Source: Bacteroidota bacterium (lineage in GTDB: Bacteria; Bacteroidota; Bacteroidia; Bacteroidales; Lentimicrobiaceae). From it: DNA of 64,000 bases. The position numbers were made by a program, and so were the translations under genes. Position 1 is the first letter of the stretch. Every line of letters begins with the position of its first letter. Shown here piece after piece: positions 1 through 9,512 of this stretch. The notes below the pieces were generated by a model that saw nothing but the letters and a program-made list of their open reading frames with translations, was not told the DNA's origin and made no database searches. Location of the stretch: assembly GCA_023417935.1 (NCBI GenBank), contig JAEZDY010000042.1:186001-250000 (forward strand), given 5' to 3'.

Positions 1-5
1 AGGGA

Positions 6-359
6 TTAGAAATGCCAGGGTGATTTACCTTCGTCTACTTCTTTGCGGGTAACCCAGTATTGATCAATTACAGTTGTTTCTTTTTGATCCCAGTAAGCAG
101 GTGAAACCCTAGACCCGGTTGGTGTCTTAAGACTCATCTCGTATACAGCAATAACCGGATTAAAAACAATGTCAGTTACACCTACGGTGCATTTTTCAAT
201 GCCTTCAGTATCAGGCTGACAATCAGTTACTACTTCAAACCCATTGAACTCTAATAATTCTTTTAAAAAGGCGCATCGTTGTGGTGTTGTGAGTTTTTCA
301 ACAACGGTACAGCGGATTCCTTTAATTTCTTCTACTACGTGTTTTGCTTGCAGTGGCAT
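6..359 (-). CDS. Small hypothetical protein at the end of the nuo operon
   Basis: I do not recognise this 117-residue protein. The frame is open further upstream, but that extension lies inside nuoN; the ATG at 359 gives a soluble, mostly polar protein and starts 13 bases after the nuoN stop, so I chose it. It has three cysteines (residues 17, 27 and 51), no signal peptide and no membrane segment, and ends in SPWHF. Position and spacing suggest cotranscription with the complex I genes. That hints at, but does not prove, a role in assembly or accessory function. The gene is complete, with a TAA stop at the window edge. Confidence 0.7.
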   Translation of the reverse strand: MPLQAKHVVEEIKGIRCTVVEKLTTPQRCAFLKELLEFNGFEVVTDCQPDTEGIEKCTVGVTDIVFNPVIAVYEMSLKTPTGSRVSPAYWDQKETTVIDQYWVTRKEVDEGKSPWHF

Positions 360-372
360 ACTTAAATATTTT

Positions 373-1797
373 TTAGAAAATACCAACACTAAGGTTGTTG
401 ATCCAATCATACACCTGGCTCCAGAAGCCAAGTATGAAAATGCCGGCAGCACTAAGCAGTAAACCTGCACGTGTTACCATGTCACTTTTAAACGGTTGTA
501 TTGGCGATTCATTCTTGTTAATAAACATTGCTTTAACCACCAATAAATAGTAGTAAAGTGATATAGTAGCATTAAGTACAGCTATAAAAACCAGCCAGTA
601 CAGGCCTGCTGAAGCTGCAGAGGTAAAGAGGAAGAACTTACCGAAAAATCCGGCAACAGGGGGAATACCTGCCAGTGAAAATACTGCTAACATCATCAAT
701 AAAGTCAACTTCGGATTAGTTTGGTATAGTCCATTGTAATCATCCATTGATAATTTGCCTGTTTTGTTCTCAATAACTGAAACAACGCCAAAGGCTCCCA
801 GGTTAGAGAATATGTAAACCAGTATGAAATATATTACTGAAGTCATTCCGAGTTGGCTTCCTACCATAATTCCTAATAGAATAAAACCAGCCTGTGCAAT
901 TGATGAAAATGCAAGGAACCGTTTCATATTTTTCTGCCTTAGGGCAAATAAATTACCTACAACCATAGTGGCAACTGATAATGCATATAGAATATCTTGC
1001 CAAACATGTATTACAGGAGAAAAAACCTTGAATAGGATAAGCATAAGCATGAATGAGGCTGCTCCCTTTGATACTACTGAAAAGTAGGATGTGATGTTAG
1101 TGGGTGCTCCTTCATAAACGTCAGCAGTCCATAGATGGAATGGAACGAGTGATATTTTAAATGCCATACCTGAAATAAAGAAGATAATGGCAAATACCTG
1201 CAATGGTGCATCACTAATATTGAAAACTACATCGCTAAACATGATCGATCCGGTAGTACCATATATTAAAGAAAGTCCGAATAACAAGATACCGGATGAA
1301 AATGCGGATGAAAGTATAAACTTTATACCGGCCTCAGCTGATTTAGTCCTGTGATGCTGGTATGCTGCGAGTGCTGCCAAAGGAATTGAAGCTGTTTCAA
1401 GTCCGAGGTAGAACATCAGGAAATCACCTGCTGAAAGCATGAAGTACATACCTATAAGGGTAGTGAACATCAGTATGAAAAATTCAGCAATTTTCTCCTT
1501 GTTTTCTTCCTTGGTCAGCCAGCCATATGACTGGAGCAAGATGATCAACACACCGGTGTTCAACACGTTCTTCATCATTATCACCAACGGTGTTGACTGG
1601 TACATACCCCCAAAGAGTATGCCTGCAGGTGTTGGCAAATATCCGATTATAGCATTGAGCGCGAATAAAACAACCGCAACAGGAATAATGTGCCTTTTGC
1701 TTTCAGGTTTCAGTGCGAGATCAATAATTAGCAGTGAGAGAGCTGATATTACCAGCACTAACTCATGCCTCATGATTAAAAAGTCGTAGATGTTCAT
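373..1797 (-). CDS. nuoN: NADH-quinone oxidoreductase subunit N
   Basis: This is one of the three antiporter-like membrane subunits of complex I, which pump protons while quinone is reduced. The 474-residue protein is almost entirely hydrophobic. It carries the expected channel residues: Glu134 in LGLETASIP, Lys159 in EAGIKF, and the TM7 lysine in AFKISLVPFHLWTADVYEGAP, matching the E. coli NuoN pattern (E133, K158, K217). It is the last recognised nuo gene, 71 bases downstream of nuoM in the same direction. Length and motif order are normal for the family. Confidence 0.96.
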   Translation of the reverse strand: MNIYDFLIMRHELVLVISALSLLIIDLALKPESKRHIIPVAVVLFALNAIIGYLPTPAGILFGGMYQSTPLVIMMKNVLNTGVLIILLQSYGWLTKEENKEKIAEFFILMFTTLIGMYFMLSAGDFLMFYLGLETASIPLAALAAYQHHRTKSAEAGIKFILSSAFSSGILLFGLSLIYGTTGSIMFSDVVFNISDAPLQVFAIIFFISGMAFKISLVPFHLWTADVYEGAPTNITSYFSVVSKGAASFMLMLILFKVFSPVIHVWQDILYALSVATMVVGNLFALRQKNMKRFLAFSSIAQAGFILLGIMVGSQLGMTSVIYFILVYIFSNLGAFGVVSVIENKTGKLSMDDYNGLYQTNPKLTLLMMLAVFSLAGIPPVAGFFGKFFLFTSAASAGLYWLVFIAVLNATISLYYYLLVVKAMFINKNESPIQPFKSDMVTRAGLLLSAAGIFILGFWSQVYDWINNLSVGIF

Positions 1798-1868
1798 ACT
1801 ATTATTCTGTATTTCTTATATACCTTCAAGGGTTACTTCAATGTTATGCTATATTCAGTTAATTCGAA

Positions 1869-3389
1869 TTAAAACAGGCTGACAAAAGTAGATGTGGCTG
1901 TTGATAATTTGGTTACAATAGGTTGTAAACTAACGTTGATCATATTGCTCAACCACAGTGGTGCTATACCAATAGCAGCAATTGCAATTACCAATGTTAC
2001 GGTTGATAATCTCTCAAACCAGCGGGCATCAGTTAAATGATTAAAATGGTCATTCTTAACCGGCCCAAGTAATAGAACTCCAACAACACGCAAAATGTAA
2101 ACTGCTGTTACAACAATACTTGCAGTCGCAGCAATGGTAAGTGTCCGGTGGAATGCATCCGTATGCTGGAACGAACCAACAAATATGGTCATTTCAGCAA
2201 CGAAACCGCTTAAGCCTGGCAGACCAAGTGATGCAAGTCCAGCAATAACGTATACTACTGATAGGAAAGGCATTACTTTCATTAAACCTCCCATTTCATT
2301 AATCATACGTGTATGAGTTCGACCATAAATCATGCCTATCAGAGCAAAGAAAAGGGCTGTCATTAAACCATGAGATATCATCTGAATGATAGCTCCGTTA
2401 AATGCTGTTTGGTTCATCATTAGAATAGCAAAAAGAACCAGTCCACAATGACTTACTGAAGAGTATGCATTAATGTACTTAAGGTCTTTCTGGAAGATTG
2501 CTCCAAATGCGCCGTAAAGTACTGAAGTTGCTGTTAGCAGAAGGAATATCCATGCTTGTTCCTGGGCAGCATCGGGCATTAGGAAGATTGCTACCCTGAA
2601 AGCACCGTAACCTCCAAGTTTCATTAGTACCCCTGCATGTAACATTGACACAGCAGTAGGAGCAGAGGCATGACCGTCGGGCGACCAAGTATGGAATGGG
2701 AATAACGCTCCAAGTATACCAAACCCGATGAAAGTGAATGGGAAAAGGAAACGCTGCATTTCTACAGGGATAGTATTCTTAGAAATCTCAAGTAAGTTCC
2801 ATGTTAATGGTGCGCCATCAGGTGCTGAATAGAAGTAAATACCGAGTAATCCAACCATCAGCAGTGCTGATCCACCCATAAGCATGAGGGTAAGTTTCAT
2901 TGCTGAATACTCTTTCGGTCCTGAGCCCCAAATACCTATCAAAAGGTACATCGGAATAACCGCTACTTCGTAGAACAGGAACATCGTAAACAGGTCAAGA
3001 GAAATAAAGAACCCATATACGCCGGTTGCCAGTAGTATGAGAGATATAAAGAACTCCCGCGACAGGTACTCTACTTCCCAAGAAGCAAAGATGCCGGCAA
3101 ATACAACAATGGATGTTAACCCGATCATTGCAACTGAAATACCATCAACTCCAACTAAGTAATGGATGTTTAAACTTTCAAACCAAACAGCATCATACAT
3201 AAAGAGCATTTCAGCAACATTTCCTGCTGCTCTTTCGGTAAGATAGGCATACACCAAATATGCTGAAAGAATTAACTGAAGCCCCATACCAACAGCGGCA
3301 ACTACCCTGGTTTGCTTCATGTTTCTGGAGAAACCGATGGCAAAAGCTGTTACTACGGGAATTATAACAAAGAGTGTGAGTATATTCAT
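1869..3389 (-). CDS. nuoM: NADH-quinone oxidoreductase subunit M
   Basis: Antiporter-like subunit of the complex I membrane arm, 506 residues, about 14 membrane spans. Family marks are Glu141 in LFYEVAVIPMYLLIG, FPFHTWSPDGHASAPTA around 230-245, Lys257 in AGVLMKLGGYG and the late glutamate in GLSGFVAEMTIF. One key residue is missing: seven residues before the His of FHTW, where E. coli NuoM has the essential Lys234, this protein has Leu226 (codon CTT). The corresponding lysines are kept in NuoL and NuoN of this operon. The gene sits between nuoL and nuoN with 44- and 71-base gaps. Confidence 0.96.
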   Translation of the reverse strand: MNILTLFVIIPVVTAFAIGFSRNMKQTRVVAAVGMGLQLILSAYLVYAYLTERAAGNVAEMLFMYDAVWFESLNIHYLVGVDGISVAMIGLTSIVVFAGIFASWEVEYLSREFFISLILLATGVYGFFISLDLFTMFLFYEVAVIPMYLLIGIWGSGPKEYSAMKLTLMLMGGSALLMVGLLGIYFYSAPDGAPLTWNLLEISKNTIPVEMQRFLFPFTFIGFGILGALFPFHTWSPDGHASAPTAVSMLHAGVLMKLGGYGAFRVAIFLMPDAAQEQAWIFLLLTATSVLYGAFGAIFQKDLKYINAYSSVSHCGLVLFAILMMNQTAFNGAIIQMISHGLMTALFFALIGMIYGRTHTRMINEMGGLMKVMPFLSVVYVIAGLASLGLPGLSGFVAEMTIFVGSFQHTDAFHRTLTIAATASIVVTAVYILRVVGVLLLGPVKNDHFNHLTDARWFERLSTVTLVIAIAAIGIAPLWLSNMINVSLQPIVTKLSTATSTFVSLF

Positions 3390-3433
3390 GTTAGATTTCT
3401 TTTCTTATTGCAATTAAATAATCACGTTTACTG

Positions 3434-5356
3434 CTACCATAAAAAGACGAAAATAATTACCAGTAATATTGTTCCGCTAATGAATACGTAACCATACTGC
3501 TGTACTTTTCCACTCTGGAATCCCTTGATCAGGTATGATGTTTTCTCAATTGTATTTCCAATCAGATTCATTGTTCCGTCAACTATGTGGCGGTCGAACC
3601 AAGCAACAGGTTGAGATATGTAGCGGAATATTATTTTATGAGTCACAAAAAGGTAAACCTCATCAATGTAGAATTTATGGTAAGCACCTTTGTAGAAACC
3701 ACCTAGTGCTGCTGCAACTTTATCAGGAGCAGAAGTGCTTCGGCGATACATTAACAAGGCCACTATTATTCCAATTACGCCAATCATTACTGAAGGAATA
3801 GCAACAGTATAATTGATGTGAGCTTCCAGCGGCAAGCCGTCAGATGTTACCATTTGTGCGAATGGAAGGAATCCTGCGAATACGGCTCCAAAAGCCAGAA
3901 TCATCAAAGGAATTGTCATTACAAGCGGTGATTCATGTGGAGTGTGATGATAATGTCTTTCTTTACCCCAGAATACATTGAAATACAGGCGGAACATATA
4001 GAATGCTGTAAGTCCGGCAACCAGGAACTCAATTGCAAAGAGGTAAATATTGCTATGAAGTGCAGCAGCTAAAATTTCATCTTTACTAAAGAACCCTGAT
4101 AAAGGCGGAATACCTGCAATAGTAATACACCCGATCAGGAAAGTGATGTGTGTTATTGGCAAATATTTACGAAGTCCACCCATTTCACGCATATCATTGG
4201 AGTGTACTGCATGAATTATAGCTCCGGCTCCAAGGAAAAGAAGGGCTTTAAACATAGCGTGTGTAAACAGGTGGAAATTTCCAGCCATAAAACCTAAACC
4301 GTCATGTCCGCCATACCCTGAAACTCCAAGAGCAAGCATCATATAACCTATCTGCGACATGGTTGAATAGGCAAGCACACGTTTTATGTCATTCTGGGTA
4401 CATGCAATAATAGCAGCAAACAGGGAACTTATACCTCCAACCCAGGCAACAATTGTTAGTGCATCAGGCGCTACAATTGCATAAACGGGAAAAAGCCTTG
4501 CAACCAGATAAACACCTGCAACAACCATAGTAGCAGCATGAATAAGTGCAGAAACAGGGGTTGGACCTTCCATAGCATCAGGTAACCAAATATGCAACGG
4601 GAACATCGCTGATTTACCTGCACCACCAATAAATATGAAGGTTAGTGCCCATGTCATTACACTCAGTCCCATAAATACTGCACCACCGGTGTGGGTTAGG
4701 GCAGGGCCATCAGAACTTACCAATGTTTGAAAGTCAAACGTTTGGGTAGTAAATGATAACATCAAAATCCCAATCAAAAAGCCCAGGTCAGCAAATCGGG
4801 TAACAATGAATGCTTTCTTTGAAGCTGATACAGCACTTGGTTTATCATAATAGAAACCAATAAGAAGGAATGATGAAACACCCACGAGTTCCCAGAATAT
4901 GTACATCTGGAAAATGTTGGTTGCAAGTACCAATCCTAACATTGAGAAACTGAATAATGAGAGGAACGCAAAGAATCGTGCGAACCCTTTTTCACCTTTC
5001 ATGTAACCCAGACTATATATGTGGACCATTAAAGAAACTGTACTAACTACAACCAACATCATTACTGATATTGGGTCAAGTAGTACACCAAGATTAATTG
5101 TCAGGTTATCTGTCAGATGTAACCAGGTAGTTTCAAAAGCTTTAATTGATGTGTATGCTGTACCTTCAACATGATCTGTCCAGAAATATTTGATAGCAGT
5201 CATGTATGACAAAACAGCAACAATAAATAAGCCTGTAGTACCCAGAAGCCCTGAGATAAGGGGTTTGTACTTATGCCCTGTTAATCCTATCAGCAGGAAT
5301 ATAAACAAGGGTATCAGGGGAATCAGTAGTGTATAGGAATATGCGTTCATAGTCAT
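3434..5356 (-). CDS. nuoL: NADH-quinone oxidoreductase subunit L
   Basis: Largest antiporter-like subunit of complex I, 640 residues. It bears the distal proton channel and the long lateral helix. Motifs are clear: YIFWELVGVSSFLLIGFYY with the TM5 glutamate, GAGKSAMFPLHIWLPDAM with the TM7 lysine, and EGPTPVSALIHAATMVVAGVYL. The C-terminal ~100 residues hold the amphipathic helix region and a last membrane span. The second methionine (residue 3) is an alternative start. It lies 21 bases after nuoK in the nuo operon. Nothing is truncated. Confidence 0.97.
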   Translation of the reverse strand: MTMNAYSYTLLIPLIPLFIFLLIGLTGHKYKPLISGLLGTTGLFIVAVLSYMTAIKYFWTDHVEGTAYTSIKAFETTWLHLTDNLTINLGVLLDPISVMMLVVVSTVSLMVHIYSLGYMKGEKGFARFFAFLSLFSFSMLGLVLATNIFQMYIFWELVGVSSFLLIGFYYDKPSAVSASKKAFIVTRFADLGFLIGILMLSFTTQTFDFQTLVSSDGPALTHTGGAVFMGLSVMTWALTFIFIGGAGKSAMFPLHIWLPDAMEGPTPVSALIHAATMVVAGVYLVARLFPVYAIVAPDALTIVAWVGGISSLFAAIIACTQNDIKRVLAYSTMSQIGYMMLALGVSGYGGHDGLGFMAGNFHLFTHAMFKALLFLGAGAIIHAVHSNDMREMGGLRKYLPITHITFLIGCITIAGIPPLSGFFSKDEILAAALHSNIYLFAIEFLVAGLTAFYMFRLYFNVFWGKERHYHHTPHESPLVMTIPLMILAFGAVFAGFLPFAQMVTSDGLPLEAHINYTVAIPSVMIGVIGIIVALLMYRRSTSAPDKVAAALGGFYKGAYHKFYIDEVYLFVTHKIIFRYISQPVAWFDRHIVDGTMNLIGNTIEKTSYLIKGFQSGKVQQYGYVFISGTILLVIIFVFLW

Positions 5357-5377
5357 TGATATGGCTTTATTTGTTTC

Positions 5378-5695
5378 CTAATTTTTCATTTGGTTAACCT
5401 GGTCAACTTCAATTGACTTAAAGCTTCTATATATATTTATAATGATAGCAATAGCAACGGCTGCTTCAGCTGCTGCAACAGCAATAATTATAAGGGTGAA
5501 GAAGTGTCCCTGGAGATGATTAGGATACAAGTAATGGTTAAATGCAACGAAATTGATATTTACGGCATTCAAAATCAATTCAATTGACATCAGCATGGTA
5601 ATAAGGTTTCGTCTTGTGAGGAATCCAAAGATGCCTGTGAAGAACATTAAAGTACTTAATACCAGGAAGTATTCTAAGGGTATATTTCCGGTCAT
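5378..5695 (-). CDS. nuoK: NADH-quinone oxidoreductase subunit K
   Basis: Small complex I membrane subunit (105 residues, three membrane helices) that takes part in the proton path between the quinone site and the antiporter-like subunits. The two conserved buried glutamates are present: Glu39 in SIELILNAVNI and Glu77 in AVAAAEAAVAIA. The gene follows nuoJ by 12 bases and precedes nuoL by 21, the usual order. Length is normal for the family. Confidence 0.96.
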   Translation of the reverse strand: MTGNIPLEYFLVLSTLMFFTGIFGFLTRRNLITMLMSIELILNAVNINFVAFNHYLYPNHLQGHFFTLIIIAVAAAEAAVAIAIIINIYRSFKSIEVDQVNQMKN

Positions 5696-5707
5696 GGCTT
5701 TATAAAA

Positions 5708-6247
5708 TTATTCCTGATTATCAGTTGATTTAACATTGGAGGCAAGGCTCTCTTTACGTGCTACAATTATAGATCCTATCATTGCAGCAAGTAAAAGAAT
5801 TGAAATTACCTCAAAAGGCAGTGCATATCCATTTTCACCATAAGATATCAGCTGACGGCCAACGTTCTGAACATCTGTTGAAATTGCAGGTTCGGTTGTA
5901 GCTACGAACTTATGATTAATAATAAGTACTATGGTTAGAAGGGCCCCTGAAACAACGGTGAGTGCTGAAAATACACCTTCCTTTAATGTTGCCACGCGGG
6001 CTTTCTCACTAATATGACTGGTGAGGAGTATTGAAAAGATCATCAAAACTACAATACCACCTGCATAAACAGTTAATTGAACTGCTGCTAGGAAGTTGTA
6101 ATTAAGCATGAAATATAAACCTGCTGTGCTAACCAATACAAACAGGAGATAAACGGCAGCACGCAAAACCTTTCGGGTTGTTACTGTTAATATTGCAAAT
6201 AACAGGATTGCGCCGGCAAATAAAGAAAACAATATATTACTGTCCAT
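5708..6247 (-). CDS. nuoJ: NADH-quinone oxidoreductase subunit J
   Basis: Membrane subunit of complex I, 179 residues, five hydrophobic helices. The family core is AAVYLLFVLVSTAGLYFMLN, followed by LAAVQLTVYAGGIVVLMIF, the pi-bulge helix region next to NuoK. The C-terminus is a short hydrophilic tail. It starts 28 bases after the nuoI stop and ends 12 bases before nuoK. Helix-rich composition, gene order and the VYAGGIVVLMIF motif make the call secure. Confidence 0.95.
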   Translation of the reverse strand: MDSNILFSLFAGAILLFAILTVTTRKVLRAAVYLLFVLVSTAGLYFMLNYNFLAAVQLTVYAGGIVVLMIFSILLTSHISEKARVATLKEGVFSALTVVSGALLTIVLIINHKFVATTEPAISTDVQNVGRQLISYGENGYALPFEVISILLLAAMIGSIIVARKESLASNVKSTDNQE

Positions 6248-6275
6248 TATGTTAGGTTGTGGTTGATCTGGTTAA

Positions 6276-6758
6276 TTATTCTTTAACTCCTTCCATCAGC
6301 TGTGACCCTGGCTTATTAAGCACCTTTGTCAACTCTGAGCGGTCCCAAACTGTATGTTCAAAATTTTGACCCATTACGATTGCAGTAGTAGGGCATGCCC
6401 TGATGCACAGATTACAGAAAGTGCACATACCTAAGTGATAGATATGTTTATCAATAGCACGCTTTTTCTTGCCTTCCTCATTGATCACTGACTTTGAAAT
6501 GATCTCAATTGAACCATTTGGACAAGCAAGTTCACAAAGTCCGCATGCTGTGCATCTATGCTCATTGTTCTCATTGTGCGGCATGATCACTTCACCTCTG
6601 AAGCGTTCAGCAATTTTAAGAGTATCCCTGTTTTCAGGATATTGCTGTGTAACATTATTCCAGGGAGTGAAGAAATAACGGGCTGTAACCTTCATGCCTG
6701 TAAGCAGGGTAATGAATCCGCCGATAATTTCTCCGAAATATTTTATTATAGACTTCAT
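6276..6758 (-). CDS. nuoI: NADH-quinone oxidoreductase subunit I (2x[4Fe-4S])
   Basis: Ferredoxin-like subunit that carries electrons to NuoB through two [4Fe-4S] clusters. Both CxxCxxCxxxCP motifs are intact: Cys69, 72, 75 and 79 (CTACGLCELACP) and Cys112, 115, 118 and 122 (CTFCNLCIRACP). An N-terminal amphipathic stretch (residues 1-30) probably anchors it to the membrane arm. At 160 residues it is a normal length. In a complex I without NuoE/F/G, NuoI is the likely entry point for electrons from a reduced ferredoxin or similar donor; that is inference from related 11-subunit complexes. Confidence 0.97.
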   Translation of the reverse strand: MKSIIKYFGEIIGGFITLLTGMKVTARYFFTPWNNVTQQYPENRDTLKIAERFRGEVIMPHNENNEHRCTACGLCELACPNGSIEIISKSVINEEGKKKRAIDKHIYHLGMCTFCNLCIRACPTTAIVMGQNFEHTVWDRSELTKVLNKPGSQLMEGVKE

Positions 6759-6771
6759 ACAGATCTAAAAT

Positions 6772-7860
6772 TTAAAAATGAAGACCAAACAATACCACCA
6801 GCGTCATAAGGATGATATTCATTAGGTTAATTGGTAATAGATATTTCCACTCAAGATTCAATATCTGGTCAACCCTTAAGCGCGGGAATGTCCATTTGAA
6901 CCACATCATCAGGAAGATCACAAAGAATACTTTCATGAAGAACCAGAAAAGTCCGGGAATTAAATCCATTACGTTGTTAAATGCTTCAAACTCGCCAAAG
7001 TGTAAAGGCATCCATCCGCCGAGGAATACTATAGTTGCCATGGCAGCTACAATAAACAGGTTGATGTATTCAGCAAGGAAGAAGAAGGCGAATTTAATCC
7101 CTGAATATTCAGTATGGAAACCTGCAGTTAATTCTGATTCAGCCTCAGCAAGGTCAAAAGGTCCGCGGTTTGTTTCAGCAGTTCCTGCAATAACAAATAC
7201 AATAAAAGCAATTACTGCCGGTATGTGACCTTTAAAAATGAACCACATGTCGCGTTGACCTTCAATAATACCTGAAATCTGCATAGTGCCTGCAAATACA
7301 ATCATGGTTATAAGTGCAAGTCCAACTGATAATTCATAGCTCACAATCTGTGCACCTGAGCGCATAGCACCAATGAGCGAATACTTATTGTTTGAACTCC
7401 AGCCTGCAAGCAAAACTCCAATAACACCAATTGATGATACTGATGTTACAAAGAACACGCCGATATCAAAATCAAACGACACCAGTCCAGGTGCAAAAGG
7501 AATTACTGATATACTAACGAAAGCAACAATTATCACAATAAATGGTGCAAGGTTGTAAAGGAACTTATCGGCTCTTTTTGGAGTAATCAGTTCCTTCATC
7601 AGAAGTTTTATAAAGTCAGCAATTGTTTGTAACAATCCCCAGGGCCCCACACGCATTGGGCCCAAACGTTGCTGGAATGCTGCACATACTTTACGCTCTG
7701 CATATACCAGAAACAATCCGAATACTGCTACAAAAAGCAAGTATAAAACTCCTACTATAGTCCATTCTATAGCTAAAGTAGCAGTCGGACTCAGGCTTTC
7801 AGAAAGCGAGTCATGAATTGACTTAGTTAACGGGGTAAAATCGTAAATATTAAAGGCCAT
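6772..7860 (-). CDS. nuoH: NADH-quinone oxidoreductase subunit H
   Basis: Membrane subunit that forms the quinone chamber with NuoB and NuoD; 362 residues and about eight helices. Conserved signatures are VYAERKVCAAFQQRLGPMRV with GPWGLLQTIADFIKLLMKE, and later GPFDLAEAESELTAGFHTEY followed by FFFLAEYINLF. These hold the acidic residues that link the quinone site to the proton channels. It lies directly after nuoD, with no nuoE, nuoF or nuoG in the 35-base gap where those genes stand in the canonical 14-gene operon. Confidence 0.97.
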   Translation of the reverse strand: MAFNIYDFTPLTKSIHDSLSESLSPTATLAIEWTIVGVLYLLFVAVFGLFLVYAERKVCAAFQQRLGPMRVGPWGLLQTIADFIKLLMKELITPKRADKFLYNLAPFIVIIVAFVSISVIPFAPGLVSFDFDIGVFFVTSVSSIGVIGVLLAGWSSNNKYSLIGAMRSGAQIVSYELSVGLALITMIVFAGTMQISGIIEGQRDMWFIFKGHIPAVIAFIVFVIAGTAETNRGPFDLAEAESELTAGFHTEYSGIKFAFFFLAEYINLFIVAAMATIVFLGGWMPLHFGEFEAFNNVMDLIPGLFWFFMKVFFVIFLMMWFKWTFPRLRVDQILNLEWKYLLPINLMNIILMTLVVLFGLHF

Positions 7861-7895
7861 CGTATTTTTGTTCAGTAGTTTGAATCATTATACTA

Positions 7896-9029
7896 TTATC
7901 GGTCAATATCAGGAATAACCAGGTCGAAGGTGCCCATAATGGCCACAAGGTCAGCTATTTTCCATCCTTTTGCAATGTTGTTTATAGCAAAGAGGTTGGA
8001 GAATCCGGGTGAGCGGAATTTCATCCTGTATGGATTTTTTTTGCCATCGGAGATTACATATACTCCAAATTCCCCACGTCCGGTTTCCACTCTCTGGTAG
8101 TATTCGCCTTCAGGTAATTTGGTAACCCCTTTCATTTTAACAGCATAGTCACCTTCAGGAATATTATCAATCAACTGCTCAATAATATCCATTGACTCGA
8201 ACATCTCCAAAATGCGAAGGTGGTAACGAGTAAATGTATCACCGTCAGTACCCATGATCTCATTGAATTTCACGTATGGATATGCACTATATGGTTGTTT
8301 CTTGCGTATATCACATGAAAAACCTGATGCACGGCCGCTTGGTCCGGTAACACCATAAGCAATAGCATCTTCCTTTGAAAGGATACCAACACCCTTGGTT
8401 CTTTCCCTGAAAATAACATTACCTGTAAGTAGTCGTTCGTATTCAGGAAGTTTGGCCCTGAATTTTTTGATGAAAGCTTTTACGTCACGTTGGAAATTTG
8501 GGTGAATATCAAACATAACGCCGCCCGGTATACTGTAATTCAGTGTCAACCGGGCGCCACAGGTTTCTTCAAAGATGTCAAGAATGTCTTCACGGTCTCG
8601 AAGGCCATAGAAGAATGTTGTGAGAGCTCCCATATCCATACCGAAAGCACACCACCATAATTGGTGTGATGCAATACGTTGAAGTTCATCAAATATAGTA
8701 CGAATGTACTTTGCCCTTTCAGGCACCTCTACCTGAAGAGCTTTCTCAACACAAAGGCTAACGGCCTCATTATTCATATGAGCGGCCAAATAGTCCATAC
8801 GGTCAGTAAGATGAGGAATCTGAATATAAGTCAAACTCTCGGTCATCTTTTCTATACCGCTATGGATATAGCCAATATGAGGCTGCACATTCAGGACCTT
8901 CTCTCCCTCAAGCTGTACCAACAAACGGAGAACACCGTGAGTACTAGGGTGTTGTGGTCCCATGTTGACGAGATAATCATCGGTTTTTATCTCGTCACTT
9001 GTTAAATATACTTCTTTATATTCTGCCAT
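7896..9029 (-). CDS. nuoD: NADH-quinone oxidoreductase subunit D (49 kDa type)
   Basis: Hydrogenase-like subunit lining the quinone-binding site of complex I. The 377-residue protein shows LVNMGPQHPSTHGVLR near residue 22 (quinone-site His), GYIHSGIEKMTE, and the C-terminal MGTFDLVIPDIDR typical of NuoD. It is a separate gene, not the NuoCD fusion common in Bacteroides and enterobacteria; it starts 2 bases after the nuoC stop. Regular length, no missing motif seen. Confidence 0.97.
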   Translation of the reverse strand: MAEYKEVYLTSDEIKTDDYLVNMGPQHPSTHGVLRLLVQLEGEKVLNVQPHIGYIHSGIEKMTESLTYIQIPHLTDRMDYLAAHMNNEAVSLCVEKALQVEVPERAKYIRTIFDELQRIASHQLWWCAFGMDMGALTTFFYGLRDREDILDIFEETCGARLTLNYSIPGGVMFDIHPNFQRDVKAFIKKFRAKLPEYERLLTGNVIFRERTKGVGILSKEDAIAYGVTGPSGRASGFSCDIRKKQPYSAYPYVKFNEIMGTDGDTFTRYHLRILEMFESMDIIEQLIDNIPEGDYAVKMKGVTKLPEGEYYQRVETGRGEFGVYVISDGKKNPYRMKFRSPGFSNLFAINNIAKGWKIADLVAIMGTFDLVIPDIDR

Positions 9030-9031
9030 GG

Positions 9032-9487
9032 TTATCGGGATACAATGTGAACATCATCCTGGTAGTCCTTACGGAGTGGGTAGCCCCAGGTATCATCAAG
9101 GAAAAGCCTGCGTGGTTCAGGATGGTTGTTAAACTTAATGCCTAGCAAATCAAAAGCTTCGTTTTCATGAGGATCGGCAGTAGGCCATATGTCACTCACT
9201 GAATCAACTGAAGGGTTTTCTCTGCCTATAGTCTTAACTTTTATTACCACCACATGATTATGTAATGTTGATTCCAGATGGTATATAACCTGAAGGTGAT
9301 CAGGGAAATCGGCACCTGTCAAGCAAATCAGATAATCAAATGCCATTTCAGGATTGTTCTTCATCTGCAACATGAAATCATGCAGTTTATCAACCGGTAT
9401 GAAAGCCTCAACATACTCAAAGCCCATCTTTATCTGGGCTTCCGGTAGCATGCTACTGATTGATTGAATAAGCGAATCGTTTGTCAT
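9032..9487 (-). CDS. nuoC: NADH-quinone oxidoreductase subunit C (30 kDa type)
   Basis: Peripheral-arm subunit of complex I that scaffolds NuoD; 151 residues. The family signature near the C-terminus is clear: HENEAFDLLGIKFNNHPEPR followed by GYPLRKDY, a variant of the usual ERExYDMxGIxFxGHPdLRR. It is short but matches unfused NuoC proteins. The stop lies 2 bases from the nuoD start, so the two are translationally close. The nuoB stop is 25 bases upstream. Confidence 0.94.
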   Translation of the reverse strand: MTNDSLIQSISSMLPEAQIKMGFEYVEAFIPVDKLHDFMLQMKNNPEMAFDYLICLTGADFPDHLQVIYHLESTLHNHVVVIKVKTIGRENPSVDSVSDIWPTADPHENEAFDLLGIKFNNHPEPRRLFLDDTWGYPLRKDYQDDVHIVSR

Positions 9488-9512
9488 AAGGTTCTATTTT
9501 GGCTTATTCTGA

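Noticed and set aside
2479..2688. Alternative minus-strand frame inside nuoM
   Set aside because: Out-of-frame shadow with many Cys and Arg, fully inside a well-supported gene.
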